Counted from the first letter of the stretch, positions 1 through 12,518 are shown. The stretch is 64,000 nt of DNA from Trichodelitschia bisporula (GCA_010356995.1 ML996696.1:932364-996363), one strand, 5' to 3'. Numbers and translations: made by a program. Notes: generated from the letters alone by a model not told the origin.

Positions 1-126
1 CTGGCGACTGAGATCCATGTGCTGTACGGTACTTTGATGAGATGGGAAGTGCGAGGCTAAAGGTGCCCGAGATGTGGTGATCTTGGTGGGTGAGGGGGAT
101 TGGAGGGAGTGGGATTTCGATGACAT
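1..126 (-). CDS. N-terminal fragment of an unknown gene running off the left edge
   Basis: An ATG at 126..124 (minus strand) opens a frame of 42 codons with no stop down to base 1. The translation starts MSSKSHSLQSPSPTKITT and is Ser/Thr/Pro-rich and polar, as is common for the disordered N-terminus of fungal regulatory proteins. A TATA-like run (gtatata) lies about 110 bases upstream, near 240. No domain is visible in so short a piece and I do not recognise it. It could be a chance frame. Confidence 0.4.
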   Translation of the reverse strand, partial: MSSKSHSLQSPSPTKITTSRAPLASHFPSHQSTVQHMDLSRQ

Positions 127-2274
127 ATCGGTATCTGGATCGCGGGATGGGAATCTGTTATTCAGATAGGCTTCAGGCACCTTTCTTTGGGTGCCCGCTT
201 ACTGGCGCTCCAATTCGGTTGTGTATAGATCTGAGATACGTATATAGGATACTGATGCTTTCACAATGATGCGCTTCCTCCCGCCATACCTCGTCGACCT
301 TAGCATTTACCAAGCTCGGCTGGCTTACACCTGCACCTCCTCCTCCTCCACCTCCTCAACCTCCTCCATCCCCCTCCACCTCAACTCAACCTTACCTACG
401 ATAAGATCAATGATCCTGCCAGCAACACGGTAAAAAACACCGTGATCTTCGACCCGTCGTCATTCTCCCCCGACACCATAGAACGACCACGGCTCAAAGA
501 TCACAGTGTGGTTTACTGCGCTGTTGACTGGGTCATTGGCCTGCACTACCACTCGGACAACGTCGTTCCAGCTCAGCAAGTCGCGGTCCTATCTGTTGAC
601 CTGTTTCCATTCGACCTCGACAATCGACACCTCTTTTAGGTTCACCACATGCTCTCTCTATATCGGTGTCCGACTACTTGTCTCTCCAGTTCCCGGCCGG
701 TTTCTGTTCCTCCTGGTCTATGGTCCTTCTGGCTATGCATTGACGGCAAAGGTCTTCAGCACTAGTTCCTTCGGACAGGGACTTCCACACCATCCAGTCC
801 ATGGTGCAATTGTCATTCCAGGGCCATGCTGCACCAGAAAGACCTCCAGGAGGATATCGCAATCCTCCGGGAGAGGTGGTGCTCGCGCGACGCTGGTTTC
901 GCAGCCATCACTGGCGAGTTCTCGTCAACCCCCTCAACCAGCAATGCGACGGCTTCCACCAAGGCCCTTTGGCCCACCATGACCGTTATCGCCTAGGCCT
1001 TCGCAGAAGTTTACCCTCCGCCTGTCTACCGCAACCCGATCATGTCCAGCACCACCACCACTCGCCACAGCACCCCCCCGCCAATAACCCTCGAAGATCA
1101 CCCGGCACCCGACCCTAGCATACAGCCCACAAATATCAGGGAATAGGGTGCAAGCACTCCCGAAGCCGCTGCGGGGACGTCCCATTCCGCTGGCAAAGTG
1201 TTGATGAAGCCTTCGTAGGGTCCTCTAAAGATAGGTTGCTTCCAAATACCCCAGAAGGTCGCCTGGAAGCAACTCCTCTTCAGAGGACTCGTCCCAAGCC
1301 AAATCAGGACCTGACTAGTTGGATGGGGCGGAGGAAGGGGTTGGCCTCGTCTAGTGTAATTACAATGTAGTTTTTCCTACCCACCTGCATGACTGTATGG
1401 ACTGAAAGGGACTCTCGTTCTTGGTTTGATCCGCCCTGTAACGATGCTAGGATCTCTCATCTTCGTGGGTTCGCCGGGCTCGAGCCAGAGTGTATCGTAC
1501 AATCCCATTCCCGGTTGGGCCATCGGGATTCTCGCAAGGACTTGTGTACTTGCTGCGGACGCTCATCTCGTCGCGCATTGTTCCACCCAATTAACATCCG
1601 GATATCAGTCCTGCCGATGCTCAGAGCCTCATGCCCGATGGTCTAGCTACGATCACCGTGATGCACCTTTTATATGTTTTGAATTTCACAGGGACTTCAT
1701 TTCAATGGACTGGATTCGCGAGACGTTCTTTTCTTTTGACCTGAACCTTTTAACTGAACCTCACTTCCCCAGCATCTCTTAGAACCCTCCTAATGCTGTG
1801 CATAGGTATCCTTGAGAACTTGAGGTCAGAGACCACTTGAACCTACAGTATACGTCCTTGGTTCGCCCAAGGCATGAACCCATCAAATGGGTGCCGGATG
1901 CCAAGCTCGTTAATGCCGATTCGTGCTAAGCTTGAGTCAAGCCTTTTGTCGTGTCTTGGGACTCTTGGTACGTAAAGCTTATCATAACCCTAAGTTTTAG
2001 CGCAGTATTGTGGTTGACGACATCTTTTACCTTCACCAGCTGATATAGACGTAAGGGGTCTCTCGACTCTCTTCTTCTCTTCGTCTTCCATCAGCTCTTC
2101 ACTTCACACCGTAGCAATTTGCACGTGTCAAACCTATGCTTCCATTACCAGCGCGCCAGATCACCACAGCGAAGCTTTACCGTCGCCAAATATTCAATTG
2201 CATCGCGAAGGTAGCGATCGTGAATTACAACAGACATTACCATTTACACCGTCAAAAACAAACCCCCCCGCGCT
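127..2274. other. Region without a recognisable gene
   Basis: About 2.1 kb upstream of the left-edge frame and downstream of the ammonium transporter. Several short overlapping frames exist, but none shows a signal peptide, a conserved motif or a splice pattern that extends it. A C/T-rich stretch lies at about 335-400. Around 820-1010 one plus frame reads like a short coiled segment (LHQKDLQEDIAILRERW), but it is stopped on both sides; it may be a relic of a gene. Confidence 0.4.
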
Positions 2275-3856
2275 CTACACCTCCTTGCTCTTGTTCGCCT
2301 CAGCACTCTCCGTCGATAGCACGCCCGCCTCCTCATCATGCAGCCCCCGTCCGTGCAGCGTGCTAACCTCCGCATCATCGGCAAAGCAATACGCCGCCTC
2401 GCCATGGATCGCATCATCGCCCGCCAGCAGCTCTTCCTCCGTCATGCGCAGCGGCACGCGACACACGTACTTGATAAACAGGCAGATGAGGCTCGTCCAC
2501 ACCACGTTCCAGCCGATAATGAACAGCGCCCCGGCAAGCTGCCACCCGACCTGCTTTCCGTTGCCGGCGATGGCGCCGCCGGGCGTTAAGAGGGCGAAGG
2601 CCGCGCACCCTTCCGCGGTCGCGAAGATTCCGGTTAGGAACCCGCCCGTTACGCCGGCGACTAAGTGCGTGTGGAACACGCCCAGCGTGTCGTCGACCAT
2701 TTCGAAGAAGGCGAGCCGCTTGCCGAGGATGTTCATTGTTACCCATGGGAGGGACCCCGAGAACAGGCCGATGATGATCGCACCCCACCCCGCCACGACA
2801 CCTGTCCCGTCAGCAACCCCGCGCTCACGCTCTCTGCAAAGAACCCAACTTACCAGCTGCGGGCGTGATGGCAACGAGACCCGTAATCATGCCCTGCACC
2901 GCGCCGACCACGCTCGGCTTCTTGAAAAACGTGATGTCAAGGATCGTCCATACGAGTAAGCTCACCGCCGTCGCGATGTTAGTATTGAGCACCGCGGCGC
3001 CGGCGTCCGGACTCGCGGCATACGGATCACCACCGTTGAACCCGTTCCAGCCGACCCAGAGGATGCCGCACCCCACCAGCGCCAGGAGCACGTTGTGCGG
3101 CTTGAAGTTGTCGCGGTCCTGCCTGAGCCGCGGGCCGACCCAATAAGCGGCCACGAAGCCCGCCGTGCCGGACGAGACGTGGATGACGTAGCCCCCTGAG
3201 TAGTCGATGACGCCGCGCTGGAAGAGGAAGCCGCCACCCCAGAGGGAGAAGGCACCTGGATCATTAGCGGGGACGGAGGCCGGGCCGGACGAACCCACCG
3301 ACGGTGTACGAAAAGGTCAGCCAGAGCGGCACGAAGATCATCCACGCCTTGAAGTTCATGCGTGCGAGCAGGGCGCCCGCGAGGAGGATGACCGTGATGG
3401 CCGCGAAGACGAACTGGAAGTACACCATGGTCGCGCTGTTGAAGTTGGGCTTGATGGCCGCGGTCACGAGGTTCGCCTGCGAGAGCTCCGTGTGGCTGCT
3501 CAGGATGGGGCCGGGGATGCCGACCAGCCCCGGGATCATATGGTCGCCGAAGGCCATCTTGTAGCCCCACACCACCCAGACCACGAGCACGGCCGCGAAG
3601 GCATAGAAGCACATGAAGGCGCTGTTGATGGCCCATTTGGTCTTGACGAGGCCTCCGGGCGGGTTAGTAGGGATGGAGCCGGGGGGGGAGGGGGGACGTT
3701 ACCCGCGTAGATGACGACAAGGCCCGGCAGCGACTGCAGCGCAACCAAACTCGCCGCCGTCAACTGCCACGCCTGATCGCCCTTATTCAACCACTGCGGC
3801 GCGAGGGGATCATCGGGCGCGCCGACGGTATACGCATTGGTCGTATTATCCGCCAT
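2275..3856 (-). CDS. MEP: Ammonium transporter, MEP/Amt family
   Basis: Plasma-membrane channel-like protein that takes up ammonium. Four exons: 3856..3703, 3652..3299, 3255..2854 and 2801..2275, giving 478 aa, the usual Mep/Amt length. The introns are 50, 43 and 52 bp with GT-AG ends. The start is the ATG at 3856, leading into [12 protein letters not shown]; the N-terminus is outside the cell in this family. Multiple hydrophobic helices are visible, with family motifs [39 protein letters not shown] and [18 protein letters not shown]. The two pore histidines (in YVIHVSSG and VFHTHLV) are both present, as in the high-affinity Mep2 type. The C-terminal tail carries acidic, Ser-rich residues typical of the regulatory cytosolic end. 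GATA-type sites lie upstream, suggesting nitrogen control. Which paralogue (mepA, meaA or Mep2-like) cannot be fixed here. Confidence 0.95.
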
Positions 3857-5887
3857 ACTCAGCCTTGCTCCGTCGTCGAAATGCACAAGGTATCAAAATC
3901 ACAGCCTTTGCAAAAAAAGCCGAAATCAGACGGTCCGTCCTGTTTAGCAGCGGGTAAAAAACGGGCCAAAGCTCTCTCTCATTTTCTTAGTCTCGCGTCC
4001 TTTCCCCAAGCCTTTATCCCCCAGCTTCCCCGAGCTCAAGCTACCCCCGCGCCCTCCCCGCCCTGCATACAATCTCCCTGCGCCCATCCCGCCGCCGAAA
4101 GCTACCCTGGGCCCGGCGGCCCATTGGGCGTAGATAACGGCGCCGGCGCGCGCGAGTTCGAACATTCCGCGCAGACGCGCCGTGGATGGCGGGTAGCGAA
4201 ATAGGGAGGCGCAAAGCGTGAGCAACGGCAATGCCGCCTGGCTGTCATTCTTGTGACTGTTATCTGATACCGCGACCGTGGCTGAGTCTCCGGTTACTGA
4301 CAAGGAAATCACATCGGCCCAGCCGCCGCCGGGATTGGCGCGGCGCATTCAGGTGCGGATATCCCGGTCGCACTGGTTGAGCAAACCCCGCGGGGCTAGA
4401 CATCGACCCCGCCGTCGTTTCCTGGGCAGTAGCCGCGATCGTCGCCGCGTAGCGCTGCTTCCATGTCCGCGTTCCTGACCTCCCAACCCCAAACCCACTC
4501 CTACGAGGTACCGGCATGCATCGCCAACCCACCAATCACGCCTCCCCACCGCCCGGCTCATTCCACCCTTCTCACGCCATCCCCGCGGGCGCAGATAAGC
4601 CCCCCGCCCAACCAATAAGCGCCAAGCATCGGTCCAGGGGTGGACAGCGGGGTGCAAAAGCGACCGTGATAGCGCGGGGTGGTTGAGCCGGAGGGACGAG
4701 ATAGGCGTTGCGGCGTTTGAGGTGCGCGGGGGTTTTATCGCCTGCGAGAGCGCCGTTGGGGGGGTGGTGAAGTGATGATGCCGTGTGGTGTACGGCCGTG
4801 GGGCGGGCACGTGTGGCGAGGGTGTCTCCGAGGGGGGACGTTGGACCGAGAGGAGGGAAATGCCGCACACGTGCGGGTTCATGTGGGTTGTGCGTCGCTG
4901 GGGTTGTCGGCAAGCCGACGGCCGGCGGCGGCAGGGGGCGAATGTACGGCTTCAAGAGCCTCCGAAGAGTCGTTCAACCCATGTTTTCGAGGCGAGAGAA
5001 GAAAGAGGTAGTCCAGACGGCGAGCTTGACATCCGCAGCGGGCAGTCGCCCTTTAAAAGCTCCCTGCCAAGCTCTGGACAAGATGCTAATGAGATTGCTG
5101 GTTCTCGGCGGGCGACTTGGCGCGGGACACGAGGCTCGGCGGGGGGCTCGGCGGCGATTCTAGCCGCGCTAGCCTTGTGGGGGTTTGGATGGATGGCCTA
5201 GGTACGTAGGGCGAGGGGAGAGGGGGTCGTGTGCTTTTTTACTTTACCTGGATCGAGAGAGGAGTGGATGAGATGGAGGTGATTGAATTGCTGGGTGGAT
5301 ATTATCTCGATGGTATCGGGTATCGCGGACGGCGGCGATGTCGGGGCCTTTCCCGATCGGTGTCGATGCGTTCGAGCGGTCGCGGCGGTATACATTCGTA
5401 TCGGGCAGAGGGTGAGGATTGGGACCTTTGGAGAGAAGCGTGGAAGTTGCGACGGCATACAGGAAGGTCCCGAGCCCACACCCGTCGGAAGTGTCGAAGA
5501 TATCAGGATTCCGGTACGTAGTCCAACTGTCCTCATGAACGTCTTTTTCTTCAGTAATAGCAGAGCCATCGATGGGAGTTCAGCCGTACGCCCTCGTCGA
5601 AGTCAGTCTCTCTTACTGCTTCGCCCTAACTCGACTAGCATATCAGGTCCTGTGTCCTGGCCCCGTCTAGACCTTCCCCGGTGCGTTCTTTAGCCAGATT
5701 CCCGCACGGCGTCATATCCCCTGAACCCGGGAGTTCACACCTCACGCATAGAAAGCCAGTTCCCATCCCTTGATTAAGCAACTAGCCGGCCCTCCTCCCT
5801 CACCATGAGAGACCCCCTCGTCTAACTGAGAAAATACCCCCAACCCAACCCTAACCCTCCAACACCCCCCCGCCCTTCAACCATAAC
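3857..5887. other. Intergenic region between MEP start and RRP6 end
   Basis: Upstream region of the ammonium transporter followed by the 3' flank of RRP6. Besides the GATA sites it holds a CCAAT at about 4613 and short frames of biased composition without motifs or splice extension. No gene is supported. Confidence 0.5.
4133..4740. promoter_or_regulatory. Cluster of GATA-factor sites upstream of the ammonium transporter
   Basis: GATA cores fitting HGATAR, on either strand, occur at 4133-4137 (AGATAA), 4260-4265 (TTATCT), 4594-4599 (AGATAAG), 4700-4704 (AGATAG) and 4736-4740 (TTATC); a bare GATA core is at 4266-4269. They lie about 280-880 bp upstream of the transporter start at 3856. Fungal AreA/Gln3-type GATA factors switch on ammonium transporters under nitrogen limitation. 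The sites are seen directly; their function is inferred, and such short motifs also occur by chance. Confidence 0.4.
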
Positions 5888-8586
5888 CTACTTCCTAAAC
5901 GTCCCACTCCTCCCCTCCCCTCCCCTCTGCACCCTACCCAGTCCACGGGGCGCATCCAACAACCCCCGAGCATACCCCTCAACCTGCCTCTTCTTCCCGC
6001 GCCCCGCCGGCGCCCCGCCCCTCCCCTCGCGAACCCGCCCATGCAACACACTCGGCTGTGCCTCATAATCAAACGGCACCGCCTCTACAGGTTCCACCGC
6101 AGCCCCCCCTCCCCCCTCCTCCGCCTTCTTCTTCGCCTCCGCCTTCGCCGCCTTCCTAGCACGCTTCTTCTCCTTCCCCGCCGCGCGCTTGCGCGCCATC
6201 CGCGCCGCGCGCCCGGCCTCGCCCTCAGGCTCGGGCATCGTGTCTTCCCCTGCAAGTATTTCACCTTCGTCCCCCTCCTCGACTTCTCCGCCCTCCAACG
6301 CACCGTCCATATCTCCCTCCTCTTCCCCTTCTTCAGTCTGCGGGACAACCAGCTCGCCCTCACTCTCCGCCATCCGTTCCCACCCCTTCTTCCTCTTCGT
6401 CCCCCGCCCCCCCAGGCCCTTAACGCTGAACACGTCGTCCACAGCCGCAGCACTAATCCTCTCCTCCTCACGGACAAACACATGCTTCGCCCCCGCCGCG
6501 CGCACCGTATCCTCAGCCGCACCGAAGACATCAGCCCCAACATCAGGCAGCGGCAGCGCAAGCCTAACATCCGTATGCACATTGCGCTTCTGGGCGAACA
6601 CCCCGCCAACAGCCCGCAACGCAGGTCCCCAGAAGCGGCTCGCGGGCGCGGGGTCGGCGTGTGCGATCGGGGCCGCGGGGGGTGCCCCATCTAACATAGC
6701 TGCGTCGTCCGGCGAAGCCTCCTTCGCGGCTTCGGCTTTGACAGCGGCTTTAGCAGCGGCCTTGGCCTCGCGGACCGCAGCGCGTTTGTGGTAGCCTTCG
6801 TCGATGACGGCTTCGACTTCGCGCATGACGGTGTTCATGTCCGGGCCGTTTTTGCCGTCTTCTACTGCCTTTGCGACGACGGCTATGATGTCGTCGCCGC
6901 GGAGGCGCATGATGGGGGAGACCTGCCCGGCGACCTGGTAGAGTTTGGTTTTATCCGTCGGGAGACTACGGGCGATGCTGAAGAGCGCGTGGTTGGTCAT
7001 GACATAGTGAATACTCTCATCCTCCTGCCTAGCCACACCATCGCGCCAGTGGTGCAGCGCGCGGAAAGCGGCGAATTGTTCGGGGGAGAACATAGCCGGT
7101 GTGCGGAAGAGTTGCTTGTACCACCCTATTGGGCCGAGGCCGTGTGCGACGTCGTAAACCGGGTATTCGTAGCGCTGGAGCGAGGTTTCCTTGCTCTTGT
7201 CCTGCACCTGCCGGATTAGGTTGCTGTCTGGGTCGGAGGAGGAGAGCGAGGTGGAGGAGGCGATGAGTTGGTTGCGCAGGTTGTCGTAGATGTGCAGCAG
7301 GAAATGGGTGTCTGAGCGGGCGTAGGCGAGGAGGTCGGCGGAGAGGGGACGCGTGCGCCAGTCCGCGAGCTGGTGCTGCTTTTGCGCTTCGAAATTGATG
7401 AACTTGAGGAGTAGATATGCGAGGCTCTTCGCTGGGTAGTTGAGCGCGCAGGCTGCGTGGTACGTATCGAACAGGCCGACGACGTAGAGGCCCAGATCGC
7501 GCTGCAGCCAGATGATGTCCGATTGGGCGCCGTGGAATACCTTCAAGACCTTTGGGTTGGCAAAGACCTCGTTTAGGCACTCCAGGCGCCGCCGCCATGG
7601 CTTCAGCGTGTCGACGATCCAGTCGCGGTCGCGTGTGCTGATCTGCATCAGGCATACGATGCCGGGGTACGAGCGGTGGTCGTGGTGCTCGAGGTCGATG
7701 GCGACTTCCTTCACTTTCTTCAGTTCTTTGAGCATCTCGGCCAGGCCGTCTAGAGTGTCGACAAAGGTTGCCTCTGTCTTGTCAAACGGTGGGTAGGGCC
7801 GCGACTCTGCGGTGGTGTAGAGTGAGTTGGGGAACTCGTAAGCCTCGATTTCGTCCTGGTAGGGGTGCCCATAACCGTTGGTTCCGTATCCAATGCTTTC
7901 TTTCAACGGCATCATAGCGTGGGGCTTCTGCGTTAACAGTGGCTTGAATTTCCGGCCCTCAGAGTTGTCCTGCTTGTCATCGAACAGCGTCTGCGGCTTC
8001 TCAATATCATTTTTCGTCCGCGGCATGCCCTTATGCTGCGGTCTGACGGGCAACGCCGCCGGCGCCGTAGGAGCAGGAATTTGCTGCTCCCATCAGCTCT
8101 AATCTCTTCGGACGAAAGAAAACTCACCTCAGGCAACCCATTCCTCGCCCTCTTCACCCCATCCAAGCACCCATCCGCCCTCTCAAGCAAGCTATCGAGG
8201 ACGTCAACCACGTCCCTCCAGCCCGTATCCAAGTCCTCTACATCGCGCAGGCGGACACCGGCGCCGGCAGCAGGTGGAGGGTTACGTACACCCGTATTGC
8301 GTGTATGAGCGGCCTGAACCTGCGGACCTGCACCGGACGACGCGACCGAAGCATCGCCCGCGGCGCGCTGAAGCAGGCGCTCGGCAAGCGAGAGAAGGCG
8401 CGCATTTTGGGCGTCGAGTTGGGCGCCTACGTCTCGGTTCAGGGTGCGTTGGAAGGGGAGGTCTGTCGCGACGAGGGCGTTTGCGGCGCGGGTGGTTTGG
8501 AGGAGGGAGGAGGTTATGGTGGTGTAGAGGGCGGTGATGGGGGAGGGTGTCGGGTCGGTCTCGGGGGATGGAGAGTTAGATGACAT
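5888..8586 (-). CDS. RRP6: Nuclear exosome 3'-5' exoribonuclease Rrp6
   Basis: Rrp6/EXOSC10, the nuclear exosome exonuclease that trims and degrades rRNA, snoRNA and cryptic transcripts. Two exons, 8586..8128 and 8035..5888, joined in phase 0 over a 92-bp intron (donor GTGAGT, branch CTGAT, acceptor CGCAG), give about 868 aa. Residues 1-153 fit the PMC2NT domain that binds the Rrp47 cofactor. The DEDD-Y nuclease core is intact: D267 and E269 in AIDLEHHD, D326 in HGAQSDIIWLQRDLG, and Y391 and D395 in YARSDTHFLL. An HRDC domain follows (FRALHHWRDGVARQEDES). The C-terminal third is rich in Lys, Glu, Ala and Gly with basic stretches, as expected for the nuclear-localising and RNA-binding tail. 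The start is the first ATG of the upstream exon. Confidence 0.95.
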
Positions 8587-11272
8587 TGTTGGGTTGGACG
8601 GGCATTTGTGGTGGTTTAGGGGGGAAAATTGGTGGTGATGGTGAGGGAGGAGGTGGAGTGGTCGTGATGGCCGAAAAGTTCTGACGGGACACGACGTTTG
8701 GCTTATCGATAAGAGACGCGCTTGGCGCGTTTACGGGTGAGGCTGGCGGGGCGGGCGAATCGTGACTGATCGACTGGGCCAGCCTTGCGGCGTTTGATGC
8801 TGTTGGTTAGAAATGTATGGAGCGTCGGGCGAAATCACACTTAAAAAATGGGTTCGATAGCTGAGAAGGCAGTTTTACTTCGCGGCATGCAGACAAACAG
8901 TTCCTAAAGATCTACGATTGCGGACGATGCGGAATGCTCCTTGTGTACGGATACAGAATGCAACAACGCTTTGAGCCGCAGAATACCATCTCTTGAGGAA
9001 ATGGACTGTGCATTTAGACGTCAGAAGGGTGGCTTGATTGGCAGATGTTTCGGTTCCCCCCTCCTTCTCACAAGACATCGGCCTGTGGCCAATTGGCGAA
9101 ATGGGAGCAGTCCTCCGTTGCCTCTCCGTTGCCAGATTACCCTGACCAGGAAGAGACACCGAGCCTCATCGCGTGGGAGATGGGCAGCCGGATCTACAAG
9201 GTCTTCTTCCTAGGCTTAGCGATCGTTGCTAAAGACTACCCAGTCCCCCTCTTAACCTCGTCTCAGTGATATCAACACAGCTTCATGTGCCTCAAGTTAT
9301 GACAGCTCATCACAACACCTGGCTTTCTCTGGTCGAACATGCTGATGAACAATTAGGTTATGATTAATGGCCTTGCTTCACCGCTTGAGCCCTCGGAGAT
9401 CAAACATCGTGTCTCTCCATCAGACTTACGATCGTCACAAGGAGCATCATCTCGAGGCTGAGTTCCATGTGGGAGTACAAGGGTTAAATGGAAAGGTTCG
9501 GAAAGGCAGGGATGCATCCGAGCATAAAGTGCCTGTCCATGTACCTCCTTCGGTACTCGATATATGGCCCTTGCTGCCACATTTCCGAGAGGTCACCAGT
9601 CCAGCCTGTGCGATCTATTGCCAGGAGTACTCGCTTCTTGGGTAGGACTTGGATGTTTCAAACCGATTATGCTGTCCGACATAGCACATGTCCATGCTCA
9701 GTCATAAGAGGGCGTCTCTTTCTCGCTTCTCTCCATGACCATGACGCTGTCTGCATAGAGTAGGACGAAGTGTAGTCGCTTCCTCTGGTCGGTTCGGAAA
9801 TTTCCAGCTCGAGTGAGAGAGTGTGGTGATGCCAGGAAGCGTTCTGGGAGATCTTGGACAGGGACTGATGCAAACTGGGGACGGGGTGAAGCGAGTATGG
9901 GTCGTTGACACTTCCGTCCGTCAGTCAAGTCGACCAGCGTCACGACTTGACAGACGGGTCACCTGTCCCTCATCATTAGCAGCAACAACCTCACGATCAC
10001 TCACACTTCGAACATCACCACTCCAACTCCCTCCCCATAAACCCTAGAGAGCCTCGGCTAGACCCGAAACACTGGCACATGTCCCGACAACATCAGTAGC
10101 GGCAACCAGGACCGGGCGCGCTGCAGTGTGCAATCTAGACAAAGTGCGCCCGTCCAGGGCCCGGCAGTTCATCCCATCGTCATTCCATCCTTCAATCGAC
10201 TCTGGCCAGCTCCAATCTCTCCATAAACCAGGCACAACACTTACCAGTAGCGAGCCAGCACTCCGTTGACTTGACTTTCCAGTCCCGGCCCTCCCCCTTC
10301 CGTCACCCCCGGTCTCACAACTCTCAACCCTAGTACACCACACTGCCCCTCGTCCCCGCACTCCCGCCTCGCCTGGCAGCGCATCCCGGCGCGGATGGCA
10401 CATGGCATGGCGCGTGCGGACGGGCGGACGGACGGGCTTCGAGAAGAGTGAGAGAAGGTGTGCGCATGGACGGGGTGCGGAGATGCGGGGGATGCGATGA
10501 TGGCCGTTGGGCCAGGGATCGTGGGGATTGGGGGGAGTACAGGACTCGGATGAAGGGGGTGGGTGATCCAGATGCAGGTACGGGCGATAGGAGGAGTGTT
10601 TGGTGTTCGGGGGAGGATGGGGATTGAGGGCGAGATTGCGACGGTTGCTACTTGTTACGCTGGATGGGGCGTGGCGGTGTTTATTAGATGGTGGGTTCTG
10701 CGGTCCAGTCCGTCCTAGTGTCGAGGCTACTTGATCTGCTTCTTTACCTCGTGCCAGCTTTAGTTGTGCTTCTAGAACTACACGTGCGGATATCTCTACT
10801 TTTATCTACACACCTCGCCTCGTTTCTTCTTGAAGTTCTTCTCTTTCATCCCCATCTCCCGATTCTCGCCTCCGCCGCTTACAGACCGCTACTGTCAAGC
10901 AAGCTGATCGCCTTGTCGCGCACAGCCAATCGAATCGCCTCACGGCCTGCTTACTACTGCAGGCCACACAAGCCGGCCGCAGCCCAAAGCCATTCCACCT
11001 CAATCCACCTCATCCCCCCCATCAACTTCGCCCACAAACCCCACCGCTCTCGTTGCATCTCCAACATCACCACCTCCATATCTCCACCTCTCTCTAATCA
11101 CCAACTGGTCTTCCACCTCATCCTCACCGTCACCCACCAACATCCACGCGACGTGAAACCCGCCAAAACACCCTCACTCAAACACACACACCGCTCCTTC
11201 AACCCATCATTCCACCGCCACAATGGCGCCCTGAACAACCCAAAGCAACATACACACACCGAGGCATCCGCC
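8587..11272. other. Intergenic region between divergent RRP6 and LST7
   Basis: About 2.7 kb between two divergently transcribed genes. Frames of 60-200 codons are present but lack motifs, and the longest (10688-11317, plus) has a leucine-rich then His/Ser/Pro-rich composition expected of pyrimidine-rich leader sequence. The last 250 bases before the LST7 start are C/T/A-rich like a fungal 5' UTR. No gene is supported. Confidence 0.5.
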
Positions 11273-12468
11273 ATGGATTTCATAGTACGTCCTCCCCTCC
11301 CCCAATGGCGCCTCTAACTAACACACACCCAGCTCTCCCTCGCCCACTTCTGCGAAGTCCACGGCCCCACCTCCATCCTCTGCACCCAACTCGCCCCCCA
11401 AACCTGCACGTCCTGCCTCCACAGCCATCAATACACCCACTCCCCCTCCCCCACCTCCAGTCCAACCTCCCCCCCGCCCTCACCAGACGAATGGCTCTAC
11501 AACACCCCCCTCTCCTCCCCCAGCAGCCCCGGCGCACACCTCTCCACCTCAAACCCCTACTTCGCCGTCCCCCCGCGAAAAGAGTCCTACCCCCTCCCGG
11601 ACCCCACCTCCTGCGACACCTGCGACGCCTGCGCCTTCCTCGTCCCCTCCACCCTCTCCTCGAACCTCCCCGCCGGAGCCCCGGGCTCCCCAACGCTCGA
11701 CGGCAAAGGCCGACACGGCTCCCCCGTCCTGCGCACCACACAATCCATCCTCGTCCCCACCCTCACCCATAATAACCCTTCCCATCCCTCCTCCGACCCC
11801 CCCTCCCCCACCTCCTCCGCCTCCTCCACCTCCTCAGCCAGCACTACCCCCCCAACACACACCCACCGCCTAACCTACGTCTCAACCCGACACCCGCCTA
11901 ATCCCGGCGCCTACACCCTTTTGCGGCGCGCCTGCATCCGCACCCTGAGCTGCGAGAACCTCCCCCGCGGCTCCCCCTCCGGGCCCCTGTACTTCGGCGA
12001 CCCGATCGCGGGCTACACCGTCGCATACGTCTTCCGCCTCCCCGACCCGCGCGCGCGCGGCAGGCGGCGCACATACGCGCTGCTCGCGTTAGGCGGGCGG
12101 GATGCATGGCGCGTGTCCGCAGCGTACGTGCGCCTGACGCGCAAATTCGAGCAAATCGCCGCTAGGATCGTGGCACTCGCCGAAAAGGCCCTCGAAACCC
12201 AGAACCACGAACGTCGTGACTCAACGGGCATGCCCAACGGCCGGGGCAGCGCTCCGTCGTTGGGGGGAAGCGGAAAGGGGACCCTGAGTGATGTTAGTTC
12301 TTTTCTGGTGGCGAAGACGCGCGATCCGGATGGGTTTTGGGCGAGGGGGGGGAGGGATGTGGGCAGGGCGAAGGGGTTGGCGGAGATTTGTGGGCGGGAG
12401 GATTTTTTTGTGGAACTTCATGCTAGGTTTTGTGTTATTCTTGCGGGGTTGGTGGGGGAGGAGGGGTA
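11273..12468 (+). CDS. LST7: Lst7/folliculin-type protein, 3' end lost in an assembly gap
   Basis: Orthologue of yeast Lst7 and animal folliculin. With Lst4 it acts on the Rag/Gtr GTPases at the vacuole to pass amino-acid signals to TORC1. Exon 1 is only 12 bp (11273-11284, M-D-F-I); intron 11285-11332 has donor GTACGT and branch CTAAC; exon 2 opens with LSLAHFCEVHGPTSILCTQ, the hallmark start of the folliculin longin domain. Cys pairs follow (QTCTSC, CDTCDAC), then a Ser/Thr/Pro insert, then YFGDPIAGYTVAYVFRLPDP and LALGGRDAWRV from the core of the domain, ending in FVELHARFCVILAGLVGEE. The frame is open for about 382 codons up to the run of N at 12469, so the stop and possibly some residues are missing. 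Confidence 0.82.
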
Positions 12469-12518
12469 NNNNNNNNNNNNNNNNNNNNNNNNNNNNNNNN
12501 NNNNNNNNNNNNNNNNNN
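12469..12518. other. Assembly gap, 50 N
   Basis: A run of 50 undetermined bases, probably a fixed-size placeholder. It removes the end of the LST7 reading frame and sits about 190 bp before an array of fold-back repeats, which are likely to break sequencing or assembly. Confidence 0.98.

Noticed and set aside
4140-4175. tRNA-like B box (gagttcgaac)
   Set aside because: No matching A box, acceptor stem or cloverleaf could be drawn around it.
5838-5868. Telomere-like ccctaaccct
   Set aside because: A single imperfect unit within C/A-rich sequence, not a tandem telomeric array.
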